Shown here: piece after piece, positions 45,127-58,000 of the stretch
How positions within the stretch are numbered: the first letter of the stretch is position 1
How the letters are laid out: every line of letters begins with the position of its first letter
NCBI RefSeq assembly: GCF_018320785.1
Contig: NC_054869.1
Span: forward strand, 16,316,698-16,380,697
Direction: 5' to 3'
From: Cheilinus undulatus
Lineage: Eukaryota; Chordata; Actinopteri; Labriformes; Labridae
Length of the DNA: 64,000 nucleotides
The notes under the pieces: generated by a model
What the model was told of the DNA's origin: nothing
What the model saw: only the letters and a program-made list of their open reading frames with translations
Database searches by the model: none
Program-made: the position numbers and the translations under genes

Positions 45127-46229
45127 GTGCTGGGTGCATCGAGAAGGAAGCTAGGCTAAGCAGCCCTAAAGACAGGTACAGTTTCTCTGCACAGTTTAGC
45201 AAATTGTAGATAAAAAAAAATGTTGGCTCAAATGTATGCTATATTGAAAAATGTTGAAGTGTTTTATGTTTCCCCCAGAAAGAATCTGTTTTAGCAATAT
45301 TTTGTGATGCAACATTTGGCTAAGTGGTCTTCCGACGACAAGAAAATAAACTAAAACAAAACTAGAAATGAGTGATTTTGAAACAAGTCATGATGAAATG
45401 CTGTCCACTGTAGACATGAGGGGTTACATTTTTGACCTGGAGTACACAGATGAAACATCTGTGCTGATGGAGACTCAGCGGGCTGTAGGAAACTTCAGTG
45501 GAAACTGGAGGATGGAAACTGCAGGAAGAGAGCTCCCAAGTTACCTGGTGGTGTAGGTGTGCAAACTGTAAGCCTGTGCCCACGAACGAGTGGGACTTAG
45601 GTACAACACTTCAGGACATTTCTGATCAAAGGATAGCAGCTCACATATGCCTGCGGTCTGCATCACTGTCCATCCAGAGTCTGCTGCTTCACTGAATGCT
45701 GATGTTTTACTGGCCTTCTTCAACTTTACAAAGATGATTACAGAAACCCACCCCCAACCAGCAGAGTTGAATAAAAATTTGTCATCTAAGTAAGTTTATG
45801 GCTGTCACTTTATTCTTCTAATGGCTGATAATTAAGACAAGCAACAACAGGCACAAAACGTTTACTTTATGACAACAATGATTCAGCTGTTGATGTGGAA
45901 AACTGAGCTGTTAAACAGGTTTCAGTTTAGTTTGTATTGTAGTCTCTGTTGAAGCAGGTCCAAACAGCTGAGGCGCAAGAACACATGCATTGCAAAATAC
46001 TTCCAAACACAGAGACTATGAGGAAAAAATAAATCACTTCCAAATTTTAGATATAGCACACATTTAAGCCAACATTGTTTTTTAGCCCTTTTTACCTAAA
46101 ACTCACTAAATTATGCAGAGAAACTGCGCCCAGAAGTACTGCTTTGTAGCTTAACTTACTCTCCAGTGCCCCCAGTGCTTTCCTTAAAGAGGCAATGCAC
46201 ACTGAAATATCTGAAGGCCAACGGGATTT

Positions 46230-49200
46230 CTTTTGCCAAGAACCTTAAACAACCCAACATAAAAAAGGTGGAAATATCCCTTTAAACCCTGAATGCTTTC
46301 TTAAAAGCCCTGAATCTATTAGGTTGGTGAAAAATAATATGCTTCTGATGAGTGTTATGATAGAAAATTGCTGAATGAAATATGTGATAACAAAAAAGCA
46401 CCCTGCTAATCACAACATTCTTGTTGCCAAGCTGAAAAAAATCTGCCTTTTTTCCTACTAAGAGCTTATAAACACTGTAGTACAAAAACAACTTTTATGA
46501 CCATTTTTTCATATTAGTGAATATATATTTATATGTTAGACTCCACATTTTGCTTTTGCTTTTCATTTTCATATTTGCTCCATTTGTAAACCTTTACTCT
46601 AACTCCATACACTTTCTATGTTATGTAACTTAGGAAATAAACATCATGTCTTCTGCCCCTTTTAAGTAGGCAAAAGTGAAAATGATTGATCTCCATCATG
46701 TGGTGTTATGATTTCAGAACGATAAGGCCAGCTTGAGAACAGATTCTAAAAAATATTTTAGCTCTAAAGGATGTTTTTTTAGTTTGAACTGCATCTTTTT
46801 GCCTGAATTTTGTTGATTTGCATTTAAAATCTAAATCTGAGCTTGAATTTACTTCGAATAGTGTGTATAGCTGCCCTACAAGTAAAAACATTATGGGGAA
46901 GCATGCCCCAAGACCCTTCTATGTTTGGGCTGAGCCCCAGAATCATGGTCATTAGGTGAGTTTTATGCTAAAATGAATTAAATGTGCAAAAAGAATCCTT
47001 AAAATATAGGCCTAATTTTGCACATGGCTGCAAAATGTAGGGGTCTGCTACTCCTTGAAGATGCACAGAGACCCCTAATCAGTGGTATTGTCTTGAACCG
47101 TATTATACCCTATCACTTTGTTTCTTTTTGTTTCTTAAAATCGAGCATTTAGCGTTAGTTTAGGCAGGCCACGGAGTCGAGCGCCGCCATCTATCTGATC
47201 TCATGCAAGCCCTCATCAGCCAACTGATTTGCTCTAAGTCTGCTCTTGGCTAATTGCACTCATGCTGCCATATTTAAACTGCTCTAGCCTGGCTTTACTT
47301 TGCTGCTCCCTCTGCAAACTGCTTTTGCAACCCTCCTCCACCCCAGCTCCTCATCTATGCTATATCTTAGCGAACCAATGCCATTCTGTTGTTACTGACA
47401 CCTGCTATGCTCTGGGTTTACTGCTGCTTTGCTCTCTGCCTTGGCTTTCCTTGCAGGCACAGGAAGAGCAGGAATGTGTGCTGTTCATGCTTGATGCTTT
47501 CCACATAGGCTTGTGGAAGAGCAAGGGGATCCCAGAACAGCCACACCAGCAAATATAAATGACAGCAATGAGAGCAAATTAATAGCTGCTAATAAAAAGA
47601 AAAATTTATAACCACAAACCATCTGTGTTTCTTAACAAAGTGGCCCTGACGGAATTAACAGCAACTGCAATCCTTGTTTTGAACCATGGGAGACTGTTTG
47701 GAATAAGTGTCTTACTGTGTCTCCTCTCCTTTTACACTTTGCCCACAGTTTAAAAAATGATTATGATAAACAAAAAGTATAAAAACTGTAATACAATGCC
47801 TTTATTTTCAACTTTAAGTAAAAGCTGGGAAAACATCTGAAAAGCTGGGATGACAAAAAGAGGGAAAACAACATTTTATTTTTACAAACTTTCTTCCCGC
47901 ACCATCTGCTCTAGTGGTAACCCAGATTGTTTTTATGTATTATGAAACAGAACACAGCCCGAGCTCCTCAGACAGGAGAGTCTTGGCTTGTCTACAGATC
48001 TAACTCAAGTCCTGTACTGATCTCAAGCATCGCTAATAAGCATGAAAGGCTGAAAAATACTCTCTTCATTAACATAAAAAGTCTCAATAATTTGGCTAAT
48101 TTGAGTCAAAGTCTGTTGAAAGTTATTGATGTAAAATTTAAGCCCACTGAATAATAATGCAGTAAATTGTTTAGAGTTATGAGTCATCTAAGACCTTCAA
48201 GAAAACAATATAGAAGCTATAGCTGACAATACCTTGACTCACATATGAGTCACACAAGGCTCATTGTATAAAGCACAAATACTGACATCTTTTTTTTTTC
48301 TAAGTCTGGATGATGGCTTTAATATCAGTTTTATAATTGGTACCACCAGCCAGCAGGCCACTGATATAAATGGTATACTATGCCATGAACGAGAAAAGGC
48401 TGATTGAAGGCCAGCTTGTGAGATAAAGTGGCATCTAATGATGAGGTTAGAAATTGCAAACAAATTGTAAACCACTCCCTTAACCCTCTTTTTCCAAACA
48501 TATTTCTCTGCGGAATTGTGCTAGTCCATGGACAGCCTACTCAACCCCATTTAATTCAATTTCAGCACTTCCTGGCAGCAACCTCCTTCATTCGAGAGAC
48601 TGCAGTCTATGCCCCACACGTATAAAGTCAACTTTATCAGATCTTTATCCAGATTTGCAATTTACCTCATAAAACAGTCTTGCTTTAGTAGGCCACTGCA
48701 ACTGCTTGCTGACTGGAATAAACTGTTTGTTAAGGAGACCCTGATTTGACTCACATTTACATGTTAAATCTGTGTTCTGCTTTTTAAGCTGTCTACACAG
48801 AGCAATGCTAGATCAAAAACCTCACAGCAGGTTTAAGTTTGCAAAACAAGTATGTAAAAGGCCTTCTCAAATTTTTCATTGGATCTGAGCCATCTGAGGG
48901 GATGGCCAAATGATTAAAATAGTAAAATCAATGACCAAAGAGTTCTTCATGATAAATCTGTATCTCTCTGATGCTCTTCAGAAGGACTTTGAGACCAACG
49001 AGCTGTGCTGACCTTTGGTTTTACATGAGACAAAAACAGAGAGAGAGTGCAATGTTTAACCTACTGAGACCGTAGCCAGGCATCCACAGACCAATGAGCA
49101 AATGTAAACAGGTCTAAACCTCTGTGTGCATTTTCAGTGTCAAGGTTCACAGGGTGCAATGAAAAATGACTCTGAAGGCTACAATCGACAAGGTGGTTGG

Positions 49201-49230
49201 CTGCTTGGTTAGCTGCTAGGTAGCTCAAAC
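46230..49230. other. Gene-poor stretch, nothing recognised
   Basis: No exon, RNA gene or delimitable repeat was recognised. The 98-codon plus-strand frame at 47262 is Leu/Cys-rich, without family resemblance. Confidence 0.3.
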
Positions 49231-49362
49231 ATTCAATTCATTCAATGGATATTGGATATGGAAAATGGATATTTTTCCGTCTTGCCTGATACACATTTTG
49301 GTTCAGCACCCAGTACTCAACCTTATGGGATGTGCGTGCCTTACAACTTTTTTGACAAGATT

Positions 49363-49606
49363 CCATGTCTGTCATCAGGCAGAACCAGCTTGCAGAGCTC
49401 CAATCTGATTGGTTGTACCACGTCGGAGAACAGCTCGAACCAATCAGCGGCATTTGAGAAGAACAATAACCTTGCAAAGCAGATGGATTCGCCCATTTCC
49501 GTGTTTCTCACTGGTGACTCCATCTTGCAAATCTCCCATCTGAACAGCTTGGGCCCAGTCAGCATCGAGAGGCAGTACTTCCGGGCACGGCAGAGTCGTC
49601 AAGAGC
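49363..49606 (+). mobile_element. Composite TAACCT-family MITE fragments
   Basis: The left part (49363-49445) has CCATGTCTGTCATCAGGC and GAGCTCCAATCTGA, as in 16358-16480. From 49467 it runs TAACCTTGCAAAGCAGATGG to GGGCACGGCAGAGTCG, the left quarter of the full element at 21888, then stops. Probably two truncated relatives side by side. Confidence 0.55.
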
Positions 49607-49609
49607 TTC

Positions 49610-52600
49610 TTTGTTCATACATCGAATTTTTATGGTTATAAGTTCAACATAATGTTGTGGCTGCTGACCCAGATGTCTCCAAAGGCTACAGTAAAATAAC
49701 AGAACAAATCGTTTACATAGTGGCAAGCTCCCCATTGAGAGAGATACAGCGAAAACACAGTTAACACCTTGCAAGCAAGTATGAAAATGTAAATTCCCAA
49801 TGGGGTGTCAAAATATGCAGTGACACATGGCAGGCAACATGGAGGAAGAGCTACTGTCTCTGTGGACATCTAGGGCGACTTCTGAAGCAACAAAAATCAT
49901 AACACTCAAGAAATCATTCTTATCGTATATTCCTTTTCTTCGGTCACCTCGCCCTAAATCTTACAAAATGGTTCCTAAAAAGATAATTAGAGAACAATTT
50001 TCCCACTGTTAGGATGGTCAGATCAGATCATTTGATCTTATAATTCAGCCCCTCACTGAATTCAGTTGCTGCTGTCTATTGCTCACACACTATGGCATGC
50101 AGGGAGCTTGGGGAGACGGGGTAGAAAATATCTAAAAAGCAAGAGTTAGCCACCCACTCCCAGTTGCATGGCACATCTCCATGCCTCCATTGAGGGCCTT
50201 TGAGATGCCAACACAGTGAAGCCTGAGATAGTAAAGCACTGCACCAAGAAAACCCTCCACTGCAGGAGGAAAACATCACTCAGCATTTCTTAATTATTTA
50301 CAACTCCCGCCCCCCCATTACTTTTCACTCTGTGTAGGTCGCCTCTTTAAGGCAATAGTGCATGCTTTATGAACACAACACAGAACACAGGATCTATGGA
50401 TGCATCACAGACAGATTGAGAAACTCTTTTTCAGGAAACACCAAGAATGTTTGTTGTTGTTTAGGTCTGAGGCATCAACACATTATCTGTATTTTCAGTC
50501 AGACAATGGCACTGACAAGGACCATCTGTGGAACCATCTGCGAAGACTCTTCACCTCTCCAATGTGAGAGTGTTACACCGTTTCAAATGCATGCTCGCAG
50601 CGGGAACGGATCCAGTTCCGCATGGCTGGGGAACAAACAGGAAAGACCATCCAGTGACCAACAAGCTACCATGCTGTTATGCTGCTATCACTGTTGGCCA
50701 AATGCATGGGACCTAAACGGGCTGGGCAATGCGGGTTTCATTCTTAAATTCACACACTAAAGAGGTCCACATCCTGTTTGTCTCATCTCTAGTGGTTTCC
50801 TCAAATTTAGCAGAGAGATGTCTACTTTTTTGGTTGTAATTCAAAGGCCTCTTTAATTCAGCTCTTATTGTAGAAGTAAACAGCTTCAGCACTCAATTAA
50901 CTGCACTCCAGCAAAAGCCTGCAGTAATTCTCAAATTTTGCCTGGCTGATGGTGATTCATCCCTGGATGCCCATGAGGTAAATGGTGGATCTCTGAGAAT
51001 GGGCTTCTGATGTATTGGCCAGTCATGCTCCTTCAATTTCCTCCCGTCTTATCTTGGGAAACAAGCACTAGCAGACAGGGGCATTAAATCAGCACAGTAA
51101 AGGTCCGTTGTAAAGACACTAAGCATCTGTTCTCTGTTAACAAGAAGTGACCTGCAGCTGGTGGTCACAGCAGATAAACTACATGGCTCCGAACAAATAA
51201 AGAAACCAGTCAGATCTCGTATCAATCCCTCAGCATAATGGCTGGGATTGTGTCTCTCTCTGCGCCGCTCTGCTTTGAAGATCTGGCACGGTTCAGCAGC
51301 TGGATATCTGACGCTCCCTCATGTCCCACAAGCAGACGAGCAGGTACAACACCCCTGGGTGTTTTTAGCAATTCTCTCATGGAGTAACAGAGACTGCTGT
51401 AGTCTGAAACGCTGCGACACTAAAAATAAACTTGTGAAGAAAAAAAACCCTTCTGGATTGCTCAGCAATGTGACTTGAAAATGCAAAGTTTGTTTATCTC
51501 TGAGCTGCTGCATCAACATAAGCACAGAGGTGTCAGTCAGATTTAGTAGCTGAGATTATAAATGGAAGAGGACAGATGTGAAAATTCTGGTGTGGATGTC
51601 CTCTCCTTCCTCCTCTCTCGGGGGCTGTATTGATTACAACTGTCTTTTCCAATCTGTCTCAGTATTTAGGCAAATCCAGTCACCTGTTCTAAAGATGCTG
51701 TGAATCGATTCACAGCCAGAACTCGAAAATGAAGCTACTCTCTTCTAAAGCTCATTCTGTTTGTTTTTTTTTAATATGCACCAAGGCTGGGAACAGAAAT
51801 CACCACATTTTTGGGGACTGATAAAATATGATTTAGGTTGTTAGCTCCATGCATGGTTAGTAAAGAGGACAGAAAAACATGGAGTCATGCACCTTTACCA
51901 ATTGTGGCCATGGTAACAGCAAGATCAGAAGAATCACAATGATTAAATGCTCTGTGCATGTAACAGTCTTTTTTGTAGTCCATGATACCTGTGCCAAATT
52001 TCAAAGCCTGTGCAGAATGGGCCATTGTTGCATGAACAGTAGCAGTGGATCATTTCTCATGTCAATAAAGATGTTTGGAATTTGTGAAAGATGATGCACT
52101 TTGGATGGTTCTTCATGGTTGAAGAGACAGCATGGTTATGGAGGAAAACAAGCTGAAGACATGGAATTATGGGTACAGAAGGCGTGTATTCCTCAGCTTT
52201 AAATAATGCAGTTGGTGTGCAGAGCACTTACTTCATCCCGCCATCGTTTTTTTTTTTTTTTTACCTTAACACCCATGTTTCCTGGAGCTCCACATCTCTC
52301 ATTTTCTCTCGTTTCATGAGATACAGCCTAAGAATCAATTTTCCTCTTTTGTCTCTCGTCTAAATCCGGTCTTTCTCTGGACAGAAACCAGAGGGCTGGC
52401 AGAGAGACAGAAACCCAGAGAGAGAGGTATCGGCAGAAGGGTGTCGTCCAATCACTACTGTGGTTGCTCATGTGAGAGGAGGCAGCTGCAGATATCTTTC
52501 AGACTGTTCATTCAGTCTTTTCCTCCCCTCCCCCATTTAATCCCCCGTGCTCCAGGTCCGTAGGAGGAGTTGGAGATGAAGGAACAGAGTGGCAGCTTCT

Positions 52601-53565
52601 TTTTTCTGTCCTCCTTCCATATTAAAATCATAAGAAATGAAGCAAAAAGTCTGTTTACAACGCACACTGCTCTGACCTACAAAGCGTAATAACCCTCGGC
52701 TGCAGGATGAGGTAATATCACAACAAGTAAGCGATCACATCACCTGTTCTGTGGCACAGCTGGAGTTGAAAGCTGCCCTACCCACATCAGCATTTGAAGG
52801 CATCACTTATGTTTTTCCTCCTAGTCTGCAGGCACATCAAACCTCAGTGTGCACTCCTTAAAAATCCTGCAGCAACGCCCAGGGACTGCAACCACCAAGT
52901 CTCCCTCATGACTTACCGGGTCTGTTTTCTTATATCAGATCTGCAATGAGGAGGCAGGGACACAGCCAGCTTCCATTCTTGTTTTAATTAATCTAAAGGG
53001 GGCTTTAGCAAAGCTTATGGAGCTACACCCTGAGTAACATTTATCAGCCATTCATGAATAAACTAAGGACATAATCACAACACCAGAGCATGCTGTAGTA
53101 AAATCAATGCAATAATTCAAAATAAGAAGCTCTACCAACGCCTCTGCATGAAACATTCTGCAGCAGAGCAATGTTTTCAGTGAGACATTTCCCCTCAAAC
53201 AAAGAAATCAATCAAACATTCATTTACATATTTTTACCTCTCATGGGTTAATTAGCAGCAGCTCCATGCATACTGAGTTACACTGCACACGTTCACACAT
53301 TTTTCATTCAAATGGCTCAGTAAGTAGCAGGCTCATAAAGACAATGAAAATGTGTGCAGTCAAATAGGCAATAAATGTGTTTCCTCAAAACATATTATTT
53401 CCACTCCCTCTCTCTCTCTTTCTCTAGTGAATGAAATGCTGCATTCATTCAGCTTATAAGTGAGAGATACAAATATGCAAAGTCAGTCTGCAAATGCATA
53501 ACCTTAATATAATTATAAATGATGTCATGTTAAAATATCGTTAGAAGTAGATGACATAGGATCCT
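49610..53565. other. Gene-poor stretch upstream of vps33a and rph3a candidate exon
   Basis: No coding exon was recognised. It contains a poly(T) run at about 52247-52262 and a CT-rich run near 53407. If rph3a starts near 53.6 kb, this is the 5' part of its first intron. Confidence 0.3.
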
Positions 53566-53567
53566 AC

Positions 53568-53840
53568 CTGAGAATCCAGCACTGCTTCTCTCCCTCCTCT
53601 CTCTCGGGGAGCTGTCAGGGAATGATGCGGACTAAATTTCTGTGCTGCACTTGGATCCGAGCACAGACTCAGTCATTGCGCATGGTGCCTGTCACCAAAA
53701 CGCAAGCTTTAATTTTATTCTTTATTTGTACCCGGAGGAGGAGGAGTAGTCTGTGATGCACGAGGCAGAGCGGACCTCCACAATGCGTGGGAACTTGTCT
53801 TCTATTCTGCGTGGAGGATGGAAAGCCCTTGGTACCCTGG
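53568..53840 (-). promoter_or_regulatory. Candidate untranslated first exon and promoter of rph3a
   Basis: rph3a coding exon 1 is preceded by a splice acceptor (CTGCAG at 35805-35810), so a 5' exon must lie further right. On the minus strand CTGGATTCTCAG|GTAGGATCC (junction at 53568) is a good donor at the edge of a more GC-rich segment (53570-53840), before vps33a begins on the other strand. Position and donor quality are the only evidence. Another exon between 35.8 and 53.5 kb could serve instead. Confidence 0.3.
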
Positions 53841-54749
53841 GAAGGAAACCCCTGGATCTGAAGTGATAACACTGATGCTTAAGTGGATAGTCATCACCTG
53901 ATCAGATAGTCTCTATTACAGCGAGTAGTGTCTAAATTTGGCTCACCAGTCTTGCAGCCTTAGTGAGAAATCGCTGTCACTTTTAACATTATGCATCGAT
54001 CTGTAATGATAAATACATGCATTTAACACTGTTTTCACGCATGACTGCGATTATTAGTCCGTGTTTTCCAAGCCTATGTATAAATGCAATCAAATGTTTT
54101 CCGGGTATCTCATAATTCTGTATGTCTATCCTCCACAAATACGAGCCTCCACAATTATGATGCAATTAGACAGAAACATGTATAATTTAACAGCACATCA
54201 TCTACATGTTACTAACCCATAATAGAAGTCTTATTCTCGCTGGCACCTTATTTCCAGTCATATGTATTTGATTTATCCATTTTAAAGCAGTTGTATTTAC
54301 CAAGAAACTAGTGAAATTCTGTTATCAGTAAAGAGAAAACCTCTATTTCGAATATAACTGCGGAGACACTGCGCCATCTAAGGGGCGAGGTAATTATTGC
54401 ACCTAGGAATGAATGGAAAACAACCCCTTTGCCGCAAAATAGGGTATATTTCTGTGTTGTATAAATGTAATTTCAATAAAGAAGTGCCAAATCGCGCAAT
54501 TTCGAAATATGCTTCGATTTTAGTAGCTAGAAATACATGTCGAAACTGTAATAGTGTATGTTCGCCACACCCACTCATAAGAAAACACAGGAAGGCAAGA
54601 TATTACCCCTTCCCTTATTCCGTATTTGTTCCTAATATTGTCCCTTTTCGGAATTATTTCTTTACTTACATGTCTGACACAAGTGCTGTGTGTAGATATG
54701 TTTCAAATAGGCGCAGTTTGCCTACAGCAGTATATATGCAACACAAAAG

Positions 54750-55064
54750 CGATTAAAAAAAGGTGTTCGTTGAAGTTGTTTTACAAGCATCATGCACGCA
54801 TGCGCAACAGTTAAACGGAACAATTGGATGTGAATTTATTGGGCTTCTTTGTACAGTTTTACTCAGTTGTGAACACTGATTTAACAGTAATGTTAGATGT
54901 CAAAAAATGTTCAAATATCAAGGGGACTAAGCTGGTTTCCGCCTGTAAATGCAGTGGGTGCTGTGTTTTACGTGAATATCTTGTTGTCGTTTCGTCTTTG
55001 GTATATAACGTGACTGAATTCATCGTTGTGGTCACCTGACTTCTTGTGTTTCTGGTAAAGAAAC
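54750..55064 (+). promoter_or_regulatory. vps33a 5' region
   Basis: It lies immediately upstream of the vps33a ATG. A TATATA stretch at 55002-55007 and two ACGTGA words (ACGTGAAT near 54970, AACGTGAC near 55007) stand out. The latter are half-matches to the GTCACGTGAC CLEAR element bound by TFEB at lysosomal genes. The transcription start is not visible. Confidence 0.35.
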
Positions 55065-58000
55065 ATGGCTGCACACCTATCGTACGGCAGGGTTAATTTA
55101 AACATTTTGAGAGAAGCAGCACGGAAAGAGCTTCGTGAGTTTCTGGACAAATGTGCGGGGAGCAAGGTAAGAAGAAAATGCACATAAACATGCTAAAGAT
55201 GGCGGAAACAGCAACAGTTATGCACGGTCATGGACCTGACAGTTAAGCTAGTTCTCCAGTCTACGCTTTCATGGAGCTGTCTGTGATACAAAGTTAATCA
55301 AAGTCTGATAAGATGTTAAAGTTATGTTTGTAGCCACAGTGCTGTTTTTTTATTTTTTGTTGTTTGCCTTGTTGTTCCGACGTGTGGTTTAACTGTGTCG
55401 TCACACCTTGCCACTACAAGTCTTGATGTGTTGTTGCCTCTTGTTTATTTGTGTTGTTTTTCTCTAATACTGATTATTGTTTGTTTTCCCTTTCAGGCCA
55501 TAGTTTGGGATGAATATCTGACAGGACCATTTGGACTGATAGCCCAGTACTCTCTACTGAAGGTAAGTGCCTATTTTCTAGTTTTTGTTTTTGAATGCAG
55601 ACACAGTCTCATAGCTTACAGTGTAATCTAAGGTTGTCAACAAATTTATGCTTTAATACTATTTTGATACCACACGTTAGAATCGCTGTTATTTGAATGA
55701 TTATTGTATCAAGAGTTGTGAAACTTTCAGAGCAAGAGCTAGATCCCACAGCAGTTACTTTGGAGAGGGATGAATCCTTCAAAATTGCAAGCAAACTCTT
55801 GAACATTGTCTAAATTGGCCTAAGAGGATATACATTTTGTAATTATGCAGTTCAGATAGTTTAAAGGAGTTTACCTTATCAGTTCTGTACAGTACAATAA
55901 TAAAGAAATAATAGGTGCCCAGGACTTTAGGTTTTGTTCCTGTGGTATTAAAACAAGTAGGGATGTACAGATTGTGAACATCCATTTGGTGTGTGACTCT
56001 AAATGATGTTTTAGAGGGATGCACAATATTGAATTTATGCCAACAAGTGATATGCTGGTATTCACAAATTGTTTTTAGCACATACGATACCTAAATGTGG
56101 TTTGGATCTAAAACAGGGTTCCTAGGATCCTTGAAAATGAAAAAAAAAAATAGTCAGTTGGACTTTTGACATTAAGACTTTAAAAAGTATAATAATTACC
56201 AGTTGCAGTCTTACATTTTAGATGGCGCTTTGACTTATGTCTTTATACAGTCTTCTTATTCTGGCAATTTGTATTTGATTTGTATCATTCTTTTTTTGCA
56301 TTGTTAAGAATCAACTTAGCAATCCTGCTAAATAGTGTTACAATAAATGCCGTTATACAGTACATTGATTAAATAGAGGTATCAAATGTGCCAAAAATGA
56401 TCCAGTTTGGGCATCTATGACCTAAAAGTTTCTTTTGACATTTCAAAAACAGTGTATTTAAGCCCTGGACCAGTGTACAGAAAAATCTTGCATGCCTTTA
56501 ATTTGGCTGTGAAAAGTGATATTGATTTTTCCCAAGATCGTCAAAAGGACCCGAAAATCTTAAATTTGATTTTTCAAGGTGTGAAGAAACGCTGTAAGTC
56601 TTCAGTCCTTAAAACCCACAATTTAGAGTTGGAGGATGAACAAATTAACAACGCTCAGCTCGTAAAATACACTATGAAGTGTAAGGAATGGTAATGATTA
56701 AAGAAAAAGACTATGGCTGACATGGGTCTGTCAGTCTGAGCTAACGGTACAATAACATTTGTTCATATGGCTAATATTTAGAGCACATATTGGCAGATTT
56801 TTAGGGTATAAATATAAGCAGAAACTTTAATATCTACTGATACGATAATTCACTTTTTAGGCCAATATCTGCCAATACTGTTAAAAAGCCAATAATATTG
56901 TGAATCCCTAATATTTGACCATAAAAACAGATCTGAGGTGTCTGACATGTCACCTCTTCTGCCCAATAGAAACCGTTCAGGTTTTTTTACTAAATGCAAA
57001 GACTAAATTGAAACTACTAAAAGATAAAAATCTGCTCCTGACATCTTTTCATGCTTCATTATTTTGATGTCAAAAAGGCTGATATTACCAATTTTGATGT
57101 TGTACTTTTGCACCGTAGAAACAAGTACTGATATTGTTTGATTTTCGATAGCATTGTACCCAAGTTTAAAGTTCTCTTATTGTAAAGACTCAAACATAAT
57201 ACATGTATCATAACAGCTTAGGTTTGTATTGATTGCAGATCTCATACCTTTTTATTGCTCTGTCTTTCAGGAACATGAAGTTGAAAAGATGTTCACCCTC
57301 AAGGGTGGCAGGCTGCCCGCTGCTGATGTCAAAAACATTATCTTCTTTGTTCGCCCCAGACTTGAGCTCATGGACATCATTGCTGAAAATGTGTTCAGGT
57401 TTGTTAATATTCATATTTTCATCTATTTATTAAGTATTTTATTTGTTCTTTTTGCAAAGCTTCCAATAGTATTGAACATTTCTCTTTTAGTGAGGACAAG
57501 ATGCACTCTGCAAGAGACTTCCACATCTTGTTTGTGCCTCGACGGAGCATGCTGTGTGAACAAAGGCTTAAGGAACAGGGAGTGTTAGCCTCTTTCATTA
57601 ACATTGACGAGTACATCCTGGACCTGATTCCCTATGATGGTGACCTGCTCTCCATGGAGTATGAAAGTGCTTTCAGGGTGGGTTTACCGTCTACACTGCT
57701 CATTTTGAAGCCATTCTTATGAAATACCTGTGTGTTGTCTAAAAGTTAAAGTTAACAAATGTCCAACTGACATTAAGGGAAGCTGAAGGCACTAGTTTGA
57801 ATTGTACACTTCATCCAGGTTGTTTTGTAGTCTACATCTAACTTGAAAGATTCTTTCTGCCTTTGTCTCCTATAGGAGTGCTATTTGGAAAACGACCAAA
57901 CAAGCCTTTACCACACAGCCAAAGGCCTCATGACTTTACAGGCATTGTACGGCACCATCCCACAGATCTGTGGGAAAGGAGAATGTGCTCGGGTAAATAG

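Larger units (their letters stand above)
43787..46225. mobile_element. Long-TIR foldback element (large copy) hosting a nested hAT
   Basis: Relative of 11835-12325. The right arm (about 46039-46220: AAGCCAACATTGTTTTTTAG, TTTACCTAAAACTCACTAAA, TTAAAGAGGCAATGCACACT) is complementary to a left arm split in two: ATTTTCAGTGTGTGCTGCCT to GCACTGGG before 43846, resuming after 45126 with GCTAGGCTAAGCAGCC, TTTCTCTGCACAGTTTAGC and AATGTTGGCTCAAATG. The core (45250-46030) has no recognised transposase. Outer ends are approximate. Confidence 0.55.
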
